From Corella eumyota (Eukaryota; Chordata; Ascidiacea; Phlebobranchia; Corellidae): 64,000 nt of DNA. The first letter of the stretch is position 1; each line of letters starts with the position of its first letter. The stretch lies in the NCBI GenBank assembly GCA_963082875.1, contig OY720103.1, positions 5,456,001 to 5,520,000 of the forward strand, in the 5' to 3' direction. Both the position numbers and the translations under genes were made by a program. Below the pieces are notes generated by a model, which made no database searches, was not told where the DNA came from, and saw nothing but the letters and a program-made list of their open reading frames with translations. Positions 15,001 through 23,337 of the stretch are shown here, piece by piece.

Positions 15001-17381
15001 TATTTAAGGGCAAAAAAGCATGGTAACAATAGAAATAAACTTTGGACCTTATGTAGTAAAGCCAAATGTTTTAACAAGTACGTTATTTCTAGGTTGTAGT
15101 GGAAAAGGGATGGCAGGGAGTTACTTATGTTATGTTAGATAGATTGGAGGCCTGTGGAGTCAAATATGCATCAGCTGTGGAGGTAAAATACAACTAAAAA
15201 TTTGTTAAATTAAATTTAAATAAAAATTTAGCCTAAACTGTCTTTTAATTATAAGTATTCACTTAAACTTGCACTAAAAAATTAAATTTAGATAAAATAA
15301 ATATTTGTATTATTTTGGTAAAATTTTCCTTTGCTAAAAAAATTCAAAAAACAATTTTTTTTAGTCGGCTATGAAGGCCAGAAAGTACCAGGTGGTGCTC
15401 TCCCTGTTGCGGAAGCAGAGAGATGGAAGTAAACTGTGCGAGAAGAATAACCAAAAACAAAATTTGCTTCATGTTTTGGCCATCAACAAACCGGATAACA
15501 CTGATGTTCAAATAAAGGTAAAATTATATTTCTTAAAATATTGTTTAATTCTTGTTGTAAAAATGCCAACTTTACAGCCTAAACATTTTTTAACCCGACT
15601 AAGTCTTGGGTTGCCTATGTCAGTTTTTTAATATACGTGACCTTGTGATAATGCCTTAAAAGTGTAAGTCTTGTTAGCTCATTAGTAGAGACTGCTTTGA
15701 CATAGAAGCAGTGGGAATCGAGTCAAGGACTTCAGGTAGTATTGTCCCTGGTCTAAACACTTCAACCATTCTGCAATTCTTGGTGTAGAAAGCTAAAACA
15801 ATTTAATATTTATTTAAATATTTTTATTGATTGTACTTCAAAAATTTTTTCGTTTTGATTTAAAACATTTTAATTGAAGACTGCTGTGACATAAATGCAG
15901 TGATAATCAAACCCAAAACCCTTATGGTTCTTTCTACTATATAAAGCTATCACATCCAAATGAAGCCTCCGGTTTTAACTTCTATTAAGGGCATTGAACC
16001 ATTTTACTAAAATGCCATTTAATGAAAACCATATGCCTAAAACATTTTTTTACCGACAATGATTTGTTTTATTAACCCCATCCTACCCTAACCCTCCTTT
16101 GTGTAATCTCCTTTAATTTCTGAAAATATGTTAACCTAAATTTTTTGTAAAAATGTTGTTTACGAAATTTAGGTTTTTTTTCCGATCACATCATAAAAGC
16201 ATAGAACATTTTTTTTTGTATATATCTTTATCCTTGATGTGGGAAAGTCGAATGTGCGACTTAAACATAGATTAACATAAGTTACTCTGACCCAGTCTCG
16301 AGTTGCCTGTGGCAGTTTGAAATATTATAGATTATTATTGCCCAATAATTATACTGCTGGTTAAGTGCTGACTCAGCAGGAGTTCATACCATTTAAAGCG
16401 CCTTACTCAAAAGATCAGTGGGGATTGTACCCACGACCTCATGTGTGGTGTAACAAGTGTTCTTACCACTACACCAAGCTGCAGGTCTACAACCTTACTC
16501 TTGAATTTAAATATTTTATTATTTTTGTTACTAGGTTGCCAAGGTTTTGATAGAGCGCGGAGTACCGAGTTATACAACAGATGATTTTGGTTGCACCCCG
16601 TTACATTATTCCGCCTTCACTAAAAATATTCAACTCATCAAGTTCTTTATTGGTAAAATTACGTTTCACTTGTACTTTAGGGTTTTTACACAAACTGGTT
16701 TATCTTACTGTTTTTAACTTCAAGATTTACACTTTGTCTTTGCTAATTTACTTTTTTACTTTGCAGTCCTTATTAATTCTTCTTGTACTTTATGGTCTTT
16801 GCTAATTCTCTACTGTACTTAATGGTTCTTTATATTCTATCTTGTACTATACAGTTTTTACTTTTTTTTCCATACTTAACATGCTTCTCAAATTCTCTCT
16901 GACTTTAAGGTCCCCAGTATTTTTTCTTATACTTAGAACATGCCTCCCAAATTCTCTCTCTTTAAGGTTCTCAGTATTTTACGCTCCTTGCTAATTTTCT
17001 CTTGTGTATCCCGGTCTTTGCCAATTCTTTTTTTTCTTTATGCACCTTGCTAACTTTCTTTTTTAATTATCGGGATTTGCTAATTGTTTTTTTTTTCAAT
17101 TTATGATTTAAAAAATTAAAAATTTGCTTTTCTTTTATTTTTTTAATAAAAACTAAATTTAAGAGCGGAATCCTTCTTCATTTCGTGGAATGATTGCGAT
17201 GAAGGATTTGACTGGTCGAAATGCATTTGGTTCATTGTTGTGGAATTCTACAATTACTGATGATGTCACAATTAACATTTTAAGGTGACAATACAGTTTT
17301 TAGTTCCAATCGTATTTTGACAATAACAATTTTTTTGAAAATTTTATTTTATAGAATTTTTATAAAATTAAATTGTTTAAA
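45..17381 (+). CDS. AT-hook and ankyrin-repeat protein, multi-exon, both ends missing
   Basis: Exons by AG/GT borders and phase: 45-185, 496-555, 1308-1447, 1598-1706, 2317-2492, 2799-2877, 3151-3288, 3791-3970, 4422-4627, 5093-5288, 5638-5769, 6314-6416, 6906-7036, 7805-8029, 8700-8861, 9159-9308, 9717-9803, 10286-10342, 10672-10836, 10960-11174, 11799-11926, 12632-12854, 13120-13214, 13488-13629, 14427-14586, 15093-15182, 15365-15517, 16535-16652, 17164-17284, and possibly 17355-17381. All phases join and no stop appears in about 1,360 codons. The first exon is Lys-rich. The second holds an AT-hook (KRGRPRKSKE). From about 2317 onward ankyrin-like units dominate, with motifs such as TPLMIAAESGRHKN, SAIHYAAQNGHH, TALIHAAINGHY and TPLHYSAF. 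Exons 14427-15517 are less ankyrin-like (EKGWQGVTYVMLDRLE). No catalytic domain is visible. AT-hook plus ankyrins recalls invertebrate tankyrase-like PARPs of the C. elegans PME-5 type, whose WGR and PARP domains would lie downstream; this is inference from architecture only. An alternative is a plain nuclear ankyrin scaffold. Confidence 0.8.
228..345 (+). repeat. Short dispersed repeat, copy 1
   Basis: This intronic stretch resembles 1860-1985 and 2928-3030. The shared core runs from a GATAATTTA-like stretch through CACCACAAAATGGCAG to TTTTATTTATT. I recognise no coding capacity or tRNA-like boxes. It may be a MITE or another short non-autonomous element. Confidence 0.45.
846..1129 (-). repeat. 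tRNA-derived SINE, near full length, minus orientation
   Basis: Read on the minus strand it starts with a tRNA-like head: a box A-like TGGTGTAGTGG followed by a box B-like GGGTTCAATCCCC. A conserved tail follows (GGCAACTCGAGACTGGGTCGGAG, a CTATAATATCCCAAACTGCC-like segment and CCCACATCGAGGATAAA), ending in a short A-run that appears here as T's at 845-853. It lies in the intron 556-1307. The same family recurs at 7382, 9365, 12316, 13704 and 16209. Confidence 0.75.
1098..1239. repeat. Tandem repeat grown from the SINE 5' end
   Basis: About two and a half copies of a 56-bp composite unit lie here. Each unit is GTAGAAAGTGTTCTTACC plus ACTACACCAAGCT followed by a shorter variant ending ACTACAT. 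The unit is the tRNA box A end of the adjacent minus-strand SINE, so this is a local expansion of SINE sequence. Confidence 0.75.
1860..1985 (+). repeat. Short dispersed repeat, copy 2
   Basis: Shares with 228-345 the order GCCTG..CCTAA, a TATTTGCTGCTGATAATTTA-like stretch and CACCACAAATGACAG. It lies in the intron between exons 1598-1706 and 2317-2492. The rest of that intron is AT-rich with nothing recognised. Confidence 0.45.
2928..3030 (+). repeat. Short dispersed repeat, copy 3
   Basis: Contains GTGCACCACAAATGGCAG followed by TTTTATTTATTACATAGGCC, matching the core of the copies at 228 and 1860. It sits in the intron after exon 2799-2877. A fragment of the same core appears inverted near 12265-12300. 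Confidence 0.45.
3440..3545 (-). repeat. Decayed SINE fragment
   Basis: The order GCAGTGGGGATCGAGCCCAA, then GGCCTTGTG and a 'gctaagtgtcttg' stretch follows the minus-strand tRNA-like head of the SINE family with many substitutions. The rest of intron 3289-3790 shows nothing recognised. Confidence 0.45.
4157..4265 (+). repeat. Decayed SINE head
   Basis: GGCAGTGTGGTGTAATGGGA followed by a box B-like GTTCGGTCCTCACTGC and GAGTAAGGC matches the tRNA-like head of the SINE family. The tail is not clearly present. It lies in intron 3971-4421. Confidence 0.5.
4690..4850 (-). repeat. Decayed SINE fragment
   Basis: The minus-orientation order is 'ccccgacccagtcttaa', then 'ataacctgccaattggtttt', then a degenerate tRNA-like head ending 'taaccactacata'. 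Heavy divergence points to an old copy. It lies in intron 4628-5092. Confidence 0.4.
5770..6313. other. Intron without recognised content
   Basis: This intron is AT-rich. I see no clear repeat, RNA gene or open frame in it beyond normal splice borders. Confidence 0.5.
6465..6720 (+). repeat. Decayed SINE copy
   Basis: A degenerate head (GAGGTCATTGATTCAATTTC), the GTAAGGCGCTGTAAATGG segment, TATAATATCCCAACCTGCC, and the terminal CCAACATCGAGGATAAAG are in the family order but substituted. It lies in intron 6417-6905. Confidence 0.6.
7382..7716 (+). repeat. tRNA-derived SINE, full length with A-tail
   Basis: This is the clearest plus-strand copy. The first 29 bases are partly duplicated (CCGGCAGCGTGGTGT at 7382 and again at 7411). 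A box A-like TGGTGTAGTGG and box B-like GGGTTCAATCCCC follow, then the family tail and an A-run ending near 7715. It lies in intron 7037-7804. It is not a tRNA gene: the acceptor stem is unpaired and SINE tail follows. Confidence 0.8.
8030..8699. other. Intron without recognised content
   Basis: This 670-base AT-rich intron shows no SINE head or tail, RNA gene or convincing open frame to me. Confidence 0.5.
9365..9548 (+). repeat. tRNA-derived SINE, tail missing
   Basis: The tRNA-like head and middle are well preserved (GTGGGTTCAATCCCCAATGA), but the copy stops at TAATATCCCAAAC and lacks the terminal segment and A-run. Another degraded fragment may continue to about 9665. Confidence 0.7.
9980..10222 (-). 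repeat. Decayed SINE copy
   Basis: Minus-orientation remnants in family order: TCAGTTACTCTGGATCGGTC, then GGGATTGAACCCAGGACCTC, then TCTAATCACTACACC. It lies in intron 9804-10285. Confidence 0.5.
10425..10600 (-). repeat. Decayed SINE fragment
   Basis: A degenerate minus-orientation copy: 'acagttttggatattatta', then a box B-like 'gtgagaatcaaaccaaagac' and 'ttttaataactatacc'. It lies in intron 10343-10671. Confidence 0.4.
11535..11750 (-). repeat. Decayed SINE copy
   Basis: Minus-orientation order: GTTACTCTGACCCAGTCTTG, then GGCAGTTTGGGATATTATTG, then a degenerate head with GGAATCAAACCCGGGGTCTC. It lies in intron 11175-11798. Confidence 0.5.
12316..12482 (-). repeat. tRNA-derived SINE, head missing
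   Basis: The tail half in minus orientation is well preserved: T-run, then CCTCGATGTGGGAAAG, then CCCAGTCTCGAGTTGCC, then GATTAAGTGCTG. The tRNA-like head is absent, so the copy is 5'-truncated. It lies in intron 11927-12631. Confidence 0.7.
13704..13994 (-). repeat. tRNA-derived SINE, near full length
   Basis: A complete minus-orientation order from the T-run through CTTCGATGTGGGAAAGTC to a box B-like GGGGATTGAACCCACGAC and ACCACTACACCATGCTGCC-like end at about 13992. Few differences from 16209-16484 mark it as a young copy. It lies in intron 13630-14426. A more decayed copy may follow to about 14370. Confidence 0.75.
14835..15080 (-). repeat. Decayed SINE copy
   Basis: Minus-orientation remnants in order: ATCCTTGATGTGGAGGG, AACCCAGTCTCGAGTTGAC and 'ttatgtagtaaagcc'. 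The body is strongly diverged. It lies in intron 14587-15092. Confidence 0.5.
16209..16484 (-). repeat. tRNA-derived SINE, near full length
   Basis: Minus orientation with the T-run at 16209-16217, tail, middle and tRNA-like head ending ACCACTACACCAAGCTGC. A short deletion removes part of the region before the box B complement. It lies in intron 15518-16534, whose first part also has older SINE fragments (about 15580-15780 and 15880-15960). Confidence 0.75.
16655..17070. repeat. Degenerate pyrimidine-rich tandem repeat
   Basis: Within intron 16653-17163 a loose unit of about 40-60 bp recurs, built from TTGCTAATTCTC, TTGTACTTTATGG and TTTTTAC-like pieces (for example near 16740, 16795, 16850, 16915, 16990 and 17045). 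Spacing and sequence vary, so this is an old minisatellite-like expansion. Confidence 0.5.
17355..17381 (+). CDS. Possible truncated ankyrin exon cut by the histone array
   Basis: After the donor at 17285 an acceptor-like TTTTATTTTATAG ends at 17354. With the two bases carried from exon 17164-17284, the frame reads RIFIKLNCLN and would continue the second helix of an ankyrin repeat. At 17382 the sequence becomes histone-array DNA, and the frame stops a few codons later. The segment is as AT-rich as the introns, so it may simply be intron. Confidence 0.4.
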
Positions 17382-17589
17382 TTTCGATGGCCAATTTGCA
17401 TAAGGGAAAGCCCCCCGTGGCGAAGGCGGCGGAACGCCGATTGGCCGTTGCCGAGTCGCTCGAACGGCTCGCGCGCCTGCGATTGGCCGGCGCTTCGAGT
17501 GCTCATTTGCATAGCGGCGGCTTTAAAAGCGAGCGCGCCGACCAGCCGCCACACTCAGCTCGCAAACCCACCACAACCGCGACAACACG
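17382..17589 (+). promoter_or_regulatory. H2B promoter, unit A
   Basis: CCAAT at 17391-17395 overlaps an octamer ATTTGCAT at 17394-17401. Two further CCAAT-type GATTGG boxes (near 17439 and 17481) and a proximal octamer at 17505-17512 follow. TTTAAAAG at 17522-17529 is the TATA-like box, 61 bp before the ATG. The octamer is the classical H2B S-phase element. Only the H2B half of the divergent promoter exists in this unit. Confidence 0.8.
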
Positions 17590-17949
17590 ATGGCAGCATC
17601 AAAAGGCACGAAGAAGGCAGTCAAGAAGGCCGCGCCGGCCGAAAACAAAAAGAAGCGACGCGCCCGCCGAAAGGAGAGCTTCAGCATCTACATTTACAAG
17701 GTGCTCAAGCAGGTGCACCCCGACACCGGCATCTCCAGCAAGGCGATGAGCATCATGAACTCGTTCGTGAACGACATCTTCGAGCGAATCGCGTCCGAGG
17801 GCTCGCGCCTGGCAACCTACAACAAGCGGCACACGATCAGCAGCCGCGAAATCCAGACCGCCGTGCGACTGCTCTTGCCCGGCGAACTGGCCAAGCACGC
17901 CGTGTCGGAGGGCACCAAGGCCGTGACCAAATACACCAGCTCGAAGTAG
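17590..17949 (+). CDS. H2B: Histone H2B, unit A
   Basis: A 119-residue core histone that pairs with H2A in the nucleosome. The Lys/Ala-rich tail (about 1-27) precedes the histone fold, with [40 protein letters not shown] and the C-terminal helix ending AVTKYTSSK. The intronless frame and 3' stem-loop at 17985 mark a replication-dependent gene. The ATG follows a TATA-like box and a short leader and gives the standard N-terminus. The length is a few residues under vertebrate H2B because the tail is shorter. Confidence 0.97.
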   Translation: MAASKGTKKAVKKAAPAENKKKRRARRKESFSIYIYKVLKQVHPDTGISSKAMSIMNSFVNDIFERIASEGSRLATYNKRHTISSREIQTAVRLLLPGELAKHAVSEGTKAVTKYTSSK

Positions 17950-17984
17950 TTTTTCGACGACGACGAAAAAAAAAACAGCGAAAC

Positions 17985-18000
17985 GGCTCTTTTCAGAGCC
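17985..18000 (+). terminator. Histone 3' stem-loop, H2B unit A
   Basis: GGCTCTTTTCAGAGCC followed by ACC forms the 6-bp stem and 4-base loop bound by SLBP. The purine-rich GAAAGAGAAAAG downstream (about 18013) is a candidate U7 snRNA-binding element. Processing leaves a non-polyadenylated S-phase mRNA. Confidence 0.95.
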
Positions 18001-18669
18001 ACCCCTCGTGCTCGAAAGAGAAAAGCCACCACGCCCGTTCGCGGGCCCCATCGAAAAACACGTTTATTAATATTTTTATTATCAGACAAAGTTGTTGTTG
18101 TTGTTGTTCGCTCGTTCGCAAATAGCGGCGAGAAGATCGAAATTTCGCTCGGGCCCCGGTCGCTCGAGTGCTTTCGGCGGCCGCGCGAGCTCGCAAAACG
18201 ACGGGACGGCTACGCCCCACGACGGCCAGACCTGCGCCCTTGGGCGCGCCGCGGTTCCTGCGAGGCGCCAAGGCGACGAAAGGCGGCGGCGCGGGCCCGT
18301 CGCTCGCCGAACGGGCCGAACGAGGCGAGCAAACTCGCCAAAACGCGGCCCGGCAGCGTTTTGCCGAGGTTCGGCGACCGACCGCGAGCGAAGCTCGGCC
18401 ACCACGCGCACGGCGACGCGACGGGGGGCTGCGGCGGCCGAAGACGCTCGTTTCGAGCCGCTGCCGAGCTCCGTCCGAGGTCGCGCGGCCGCGCCGCAGC
18501 AAGAAACGTGCTCGCGCCTTAGCACAGATTCGCCAGCAAAAGCCGCCGCCAGGCCGATCGCTCCGTTCGCGTCGTTTCGTTTCGGTTCGACAGCGAGCTA
18601 TTTATAACGCGTCATAGCAGTGGCCGGGCTTTCATAGCGAAAAGCGAAATCGAACGAAGACCAACCAAC
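18001..18669 (+). promoter_or_regulatory. H2B-H1 spacer and H1 promoter, unit A
   Basis: After the H2B processing site come an AT-rich patch, a (GTT)5 run at about 18091 and roughly 500 bp of very GC-rich DNA. TATTTATAA at 18599-18607 is the likely H1 TATA box, about 63 bp before the ATG. No CCAAT or octamer stands out. Long open frames on both strands here reflect the scarcity of stop codons in GC-rich sequence. Confidence 0.6.
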
Positions 18670-19937
<1,268 letters not shown>

Positions 19938-19970
19938 GCGGCGGGCCACGCAGGCGACAGCAACACAATC

Positions 19971-19986
19971 GGCCCTTTTCAGGGCC
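19971..19986 (+). terminator. Histone 3' stem-loop, H4 unit A
   Basis: GGCCCTTTTCAGGGCC followed by ACCC: a fully paired variant stem specific to the H4 genes here, with CAAGAGAGAG downstream. Confidence 0.93.
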
Positions 19987-20257
19987 ACCCGTTTAACGCA
20001 AGAGAGAGTTACTTAGACCGGCACGCCGGGCGATGTTTTTTTCGCCGCCGAATCGACTCGCCTTCCCGGCCTCGCTCGGCGCCGTTTCATTGGCGCTCAG
20101 CGGAGCGCGCTCATTGGCCGCGCGCCGGCGCGCCAATTCTTCGACCAACGGCAAGCGACGCAGTGGCAGTATAAAAGGCGCTTCGAACCGAGCGACGACA
20201 TCAGTTTCAGTGGAACGTCGTCGCAGTAAACAAGCAGACCAAGCAAAAAGCAAAGAA
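19987..20257 (+). promoter_or_regulatory. H3 promoter, unit A
   Basis: Two ATTGG boxes (about 20089 and 20113), a CCAAT box (about 20131) and TATAAAA at 20170-20176, 82 bp before the ATG. Confidence 0.75.
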
Positions 20258-20654
20258 ATGGCAAGAACCAAGCAGACAGCTCGAAAGTCGACAGGAGGCA
20301 AGGCGCCTCGCAAGCAGCTCGCCACCAAGTGCGCCGGCCACGGGCGGCGTCAAGAAGCCCCACCGTTATCGACCGGGGACAGTCGCGCTGCGCGAGATCA
20401 GGCGTTACCAGAAGTCGACCGAGCTGCTCATTCGCAAGCTGCCCTTCCAGCGACTCGTGCGCGAAATCGCGCAGGACTTCAAGACCGACCTCCGCTTTCA
20501 GGGCAGCGCCGTGATGGCCCTGCAGGAGGCCAGCGAAGCTTACCTCGTCGGTCTGTTCGAGGACACCAACTTGTGCGCGATCCACGCCAAGCGCGTGACC
20601 ATCATGCCGAAAGACATCCAGCTGGCCAGGCGAATTCGAGGCGAGAGGGCCTAG
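20258..20654 (+). pseudogene. H3: Histone H3, unit A, frameshifted
   Basis: Begins as normal H3 ([20 protein letters not shown]) but lacks 14 bp after the ATK codon run near 20329, compared with units B-E. The deletion lies between two AAG triplets, so slippage or end-joining is a simple cause. The frame is then lost; the rest of the H3 sequence and its stem-loop are otherwise intact, so the event is recent. Confidence 0.92.
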
Positions 20655-20686
20655 GCGAACGCAGCAGCGTGCCGCACCACACAAAC

Positions 20687-20702
20687 GGCTCTTTTCAGAG
20701 CC
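20687..20702 (+). terminator. Histone 3' stem-loop, H3 unit A
   Basis: GGCTCTTTTCAGAGCC then ACCCG, with AACAAGAAAGAGTT downstream as the candidate U7 site. Preserved although the H3 frame is broken. Confidence 0.93.
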
Positions 20703-21125
20703 ACCCGTTCAACAAGAAAGAGTTCCGAGTAACGTCGGCCGGCGCCGCGCGATTGGCCGACCGGCCGTGCGACGTTCTTTTGCCGCCGAAGCGACCCGCG
20801 CTCTCGGCCTCGTTTCGAGAAAGCTAGCCGGTCGGGCAAAAGAGGGAAACCCCCCACTGGCTGCGACAGGCAAGAGAGAAAGAGGCGCGCCGATCGGCCA
20901 GCGCGACGTTCTTTTGCCGCCGAAGCGACTCGCGCTCTCGGCCTCGTTTCGAGAAAGCTAGCAGGTCGCGAAAAAAGAGGGAAACCCCCCACTGGCTGCG
21001 ACACAGCGAGGAGCGGCGGTTGGTTCGCGCACGTGTGTTTGCCGAAAATTGGCAACGAGGGCGCGGCGCAAAATGACGACGAAAACATTCGAAGTCCGGG
21101 CATCTCTCTGCAATTCTGTTCGGGT
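20703..21125. repeat. H3-H2A convergent spacer with internal tandem duplication, unit A
   Basis: Two similar modules about 134 bp apart start near 20769 and 20903. Each has GCGACGTTCTTTTGCCGCCG, a CGTTTCGAGAAAGCTAGC stretch and GAGGGAAACCCCCCACTGG. No gene is evident; the spacer separates the convergent 3' ends of H3 and H2A. Confidence 0.8.
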
Positions 21126-21141
21126 GGCTCTGAAAAGAGCC
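21126..21141 (-). terminator. Histone 3' stem-loop, H2A unit A
   Basis: On the minus strand GGCTCTTTTCAGAGCC followed by ACCC, 36 bp past the H2A stop. Confidence 0.93.
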
Positions 21142-21176
21142 GTTTCGAGTTTTTTCGTTCGCGCCGTCGTCGTTGC

Positions 21177-22043
<867 letters not shown>

Positions 22044-22403
22044 ATGGCAGCATCAAAAGGCACGAAGAAGGCAGTCAAGAAGGCCGCGCCGGCCGAAAAC
22101 AAAAAGAAGCGACGCGCCCGCCGAAAGGAGAGCTTCAGCATCTACATTTACAAGGTGCTCAAGCAGGTGCACCCCGACACCGGCATCTCCAGCAAGGCGA
22201 TGAGCATCATGAACTCGTTCGTGAACGACATCTTCGAGCGAATCGCGTCCGAGGGCTCGCGCCTGGCAACCTACAACAAGCGGCACACGATCAGCAGCCG
22301 CGAAATCCAGACCGCCGTGCGACTGCTCTTGCCCGGCGAACTGGCCAAGCACGCCGTGTCGGAGGGCACCAAGGCCGTGACCAAATACACCAGCTCGAAG
22401 TAG
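22044..22403 (+). CDS. H2B: Histone H2B, unit B
   Basis: Same 119-residue protein as at 17590. The stem-loop is at 22439. Confidence 0.97.
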   Translation: MAASKGTKKAVKKAAPAENKKKRRARRKESFSIYIYKVLKQVHPDTGISSKAMSIMNSFVNDIFERIASEGSRLATYNKRHTISSREIQTAVRLLLPGELAKHAVSEGTKAVTKYTSSK

Positions 22404-22438
22404 TTTTTCGACGACGACGAAAAAAAAAACAGCGAAAC

Positions 22439-22454
22439 GGCTCTTTTCAGAGCC
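22439..22454 (+). terminator. Histone 3' stem-loop, H2B unit B
   Basis: GGCTCTTTTCAGAGCC plus ACCCC. Confidence 0.95.
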
Positions 22455-23119
22455 ACCCCTCGTGCTCGAAAGAGAAAAGCCACCACGCCCGTTCGCGGGC
22501 CCCATCGAAAAACACGTTTATTAATATTTTTATTATCAGACAAAGTTGTTGTTGTTGTTGTTCGCTCGTTCGCAAATAGCGGCGAGAAGATCGAAATTTC
22601 GCTCGGGCCCCGGTCGCTCGAGTGCTTTCGGCGGCCGCGCGAGCTCGCAAAACGACGGGACGGCTACGCCCCACGACGGCCAGACCTGCGCCCTTGGGCG
22701 CGCCGCGGTTCCTGCGAGGCGCCAAGGCGACGAAAGGCGGCGGCGCGGGCCCGTCGCTCGCCGAACGGGCCGAACGAGGCGAGCAAACTCGCCAAAACGC
22801 GGCCCGGCAGCGTTTTGCCGAGGTTCGGCGACCGACCGCGAGCGAAGCTCGGCCACCACGCGCACGGCGACGCGACGGGGAGCTGCGGCGGCCGAAGACG
22901 CTCGTTTCGAGCCGCTGCCGAGCTCCGTCCGAGGTCGCGCGGCCGCGCCGCAGCAAGAAACGTGCTCGCGCCTTAGCACAGATTCGCCAGCAAAAGCCGC
23001 CGCCAGGCCGATCGCTCCGTTCGCGTCGTTTCGTTTCGGTTCGACAGCGAGCTATTTATAACGCGTCATAGCAGTGGCCGGGCTTTCATAGCGAAAAGCG
23101 AAATCGAACGAAGACCAAC
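22455..23119 (+). promoter_or_regulatory. H1 promoter facing a LINE, unit B
   Basis: The H1 spacer is intact (TATTTATAA at 23053-23061), but 15 bases into H1 the sequence becomes LINE. Any transcript from this promoter would enter the LINE 5' end. Confidence 0.7.
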
Positions 23120-23138
23120 CAACATGACAGCCCAACAG
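23120..23138 (+). repeat. Target-site duplication, LINE 1, left copy
   Basis: CAACATGACAGCCCAACAG, identical to 28461-28479 on the other side of the LINE. The first C could instead belong to the LINE end, so the duplication is 18-19 bp. Confidence 0.93.
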
Positions 23139-23159
23139 ACGAAGAAAAGCAGCATATAA
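23124..23159 (+). pseudogene. Orphaned H1 start codon fused to LINE 5' end, unit B
   Basis: The five H1 codons MTAQQ run into the LINE and stop after 11 codons (MTAQQTKKSSI). On an H1-promoter transcript this would be a short upstream ORF before LINE ORF1 at 23338. Confidence 0.75.
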
Positions 23160-23337
23160 TTAGATCGCGAAGTTCTGCCCGATTTTTGTCTGTCAGTCTT
23201 AGTTCAGTGAAAGTTAACAAAGAGTTCTACAGAATCTTTGGATTACTACTTAATTTCTGAAAAAAAACAAGCACCACAAATAGGAGTATATTTTTCTGAA
23301 GACCCCTCAACCCAGATTATACATCCCCACTGCCAAA

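Noticed and set aside
17373-18125. Long Arg-rich open frames overlapping H2B on both strands (repeated in every unit)
   Set aside because: They are alternative frames of GC-rich histone DNA with few stop codons; the histone frame explains the conservation.
18082-18607. Open frames of 147-171 codons on both strands in the H2B-H1 spacer
   Set aside because: Several overlapping frames are open at once, the products are Arg/Ala/Pro-rich without domain signs, and identity between units reflects concerted evolution.
20033-20827. A 264-codon frame starting upstream of H3 in unit A
   Set aside because: It is the H3 promoter and leader read through into a frameshifted H3, not a new gene.
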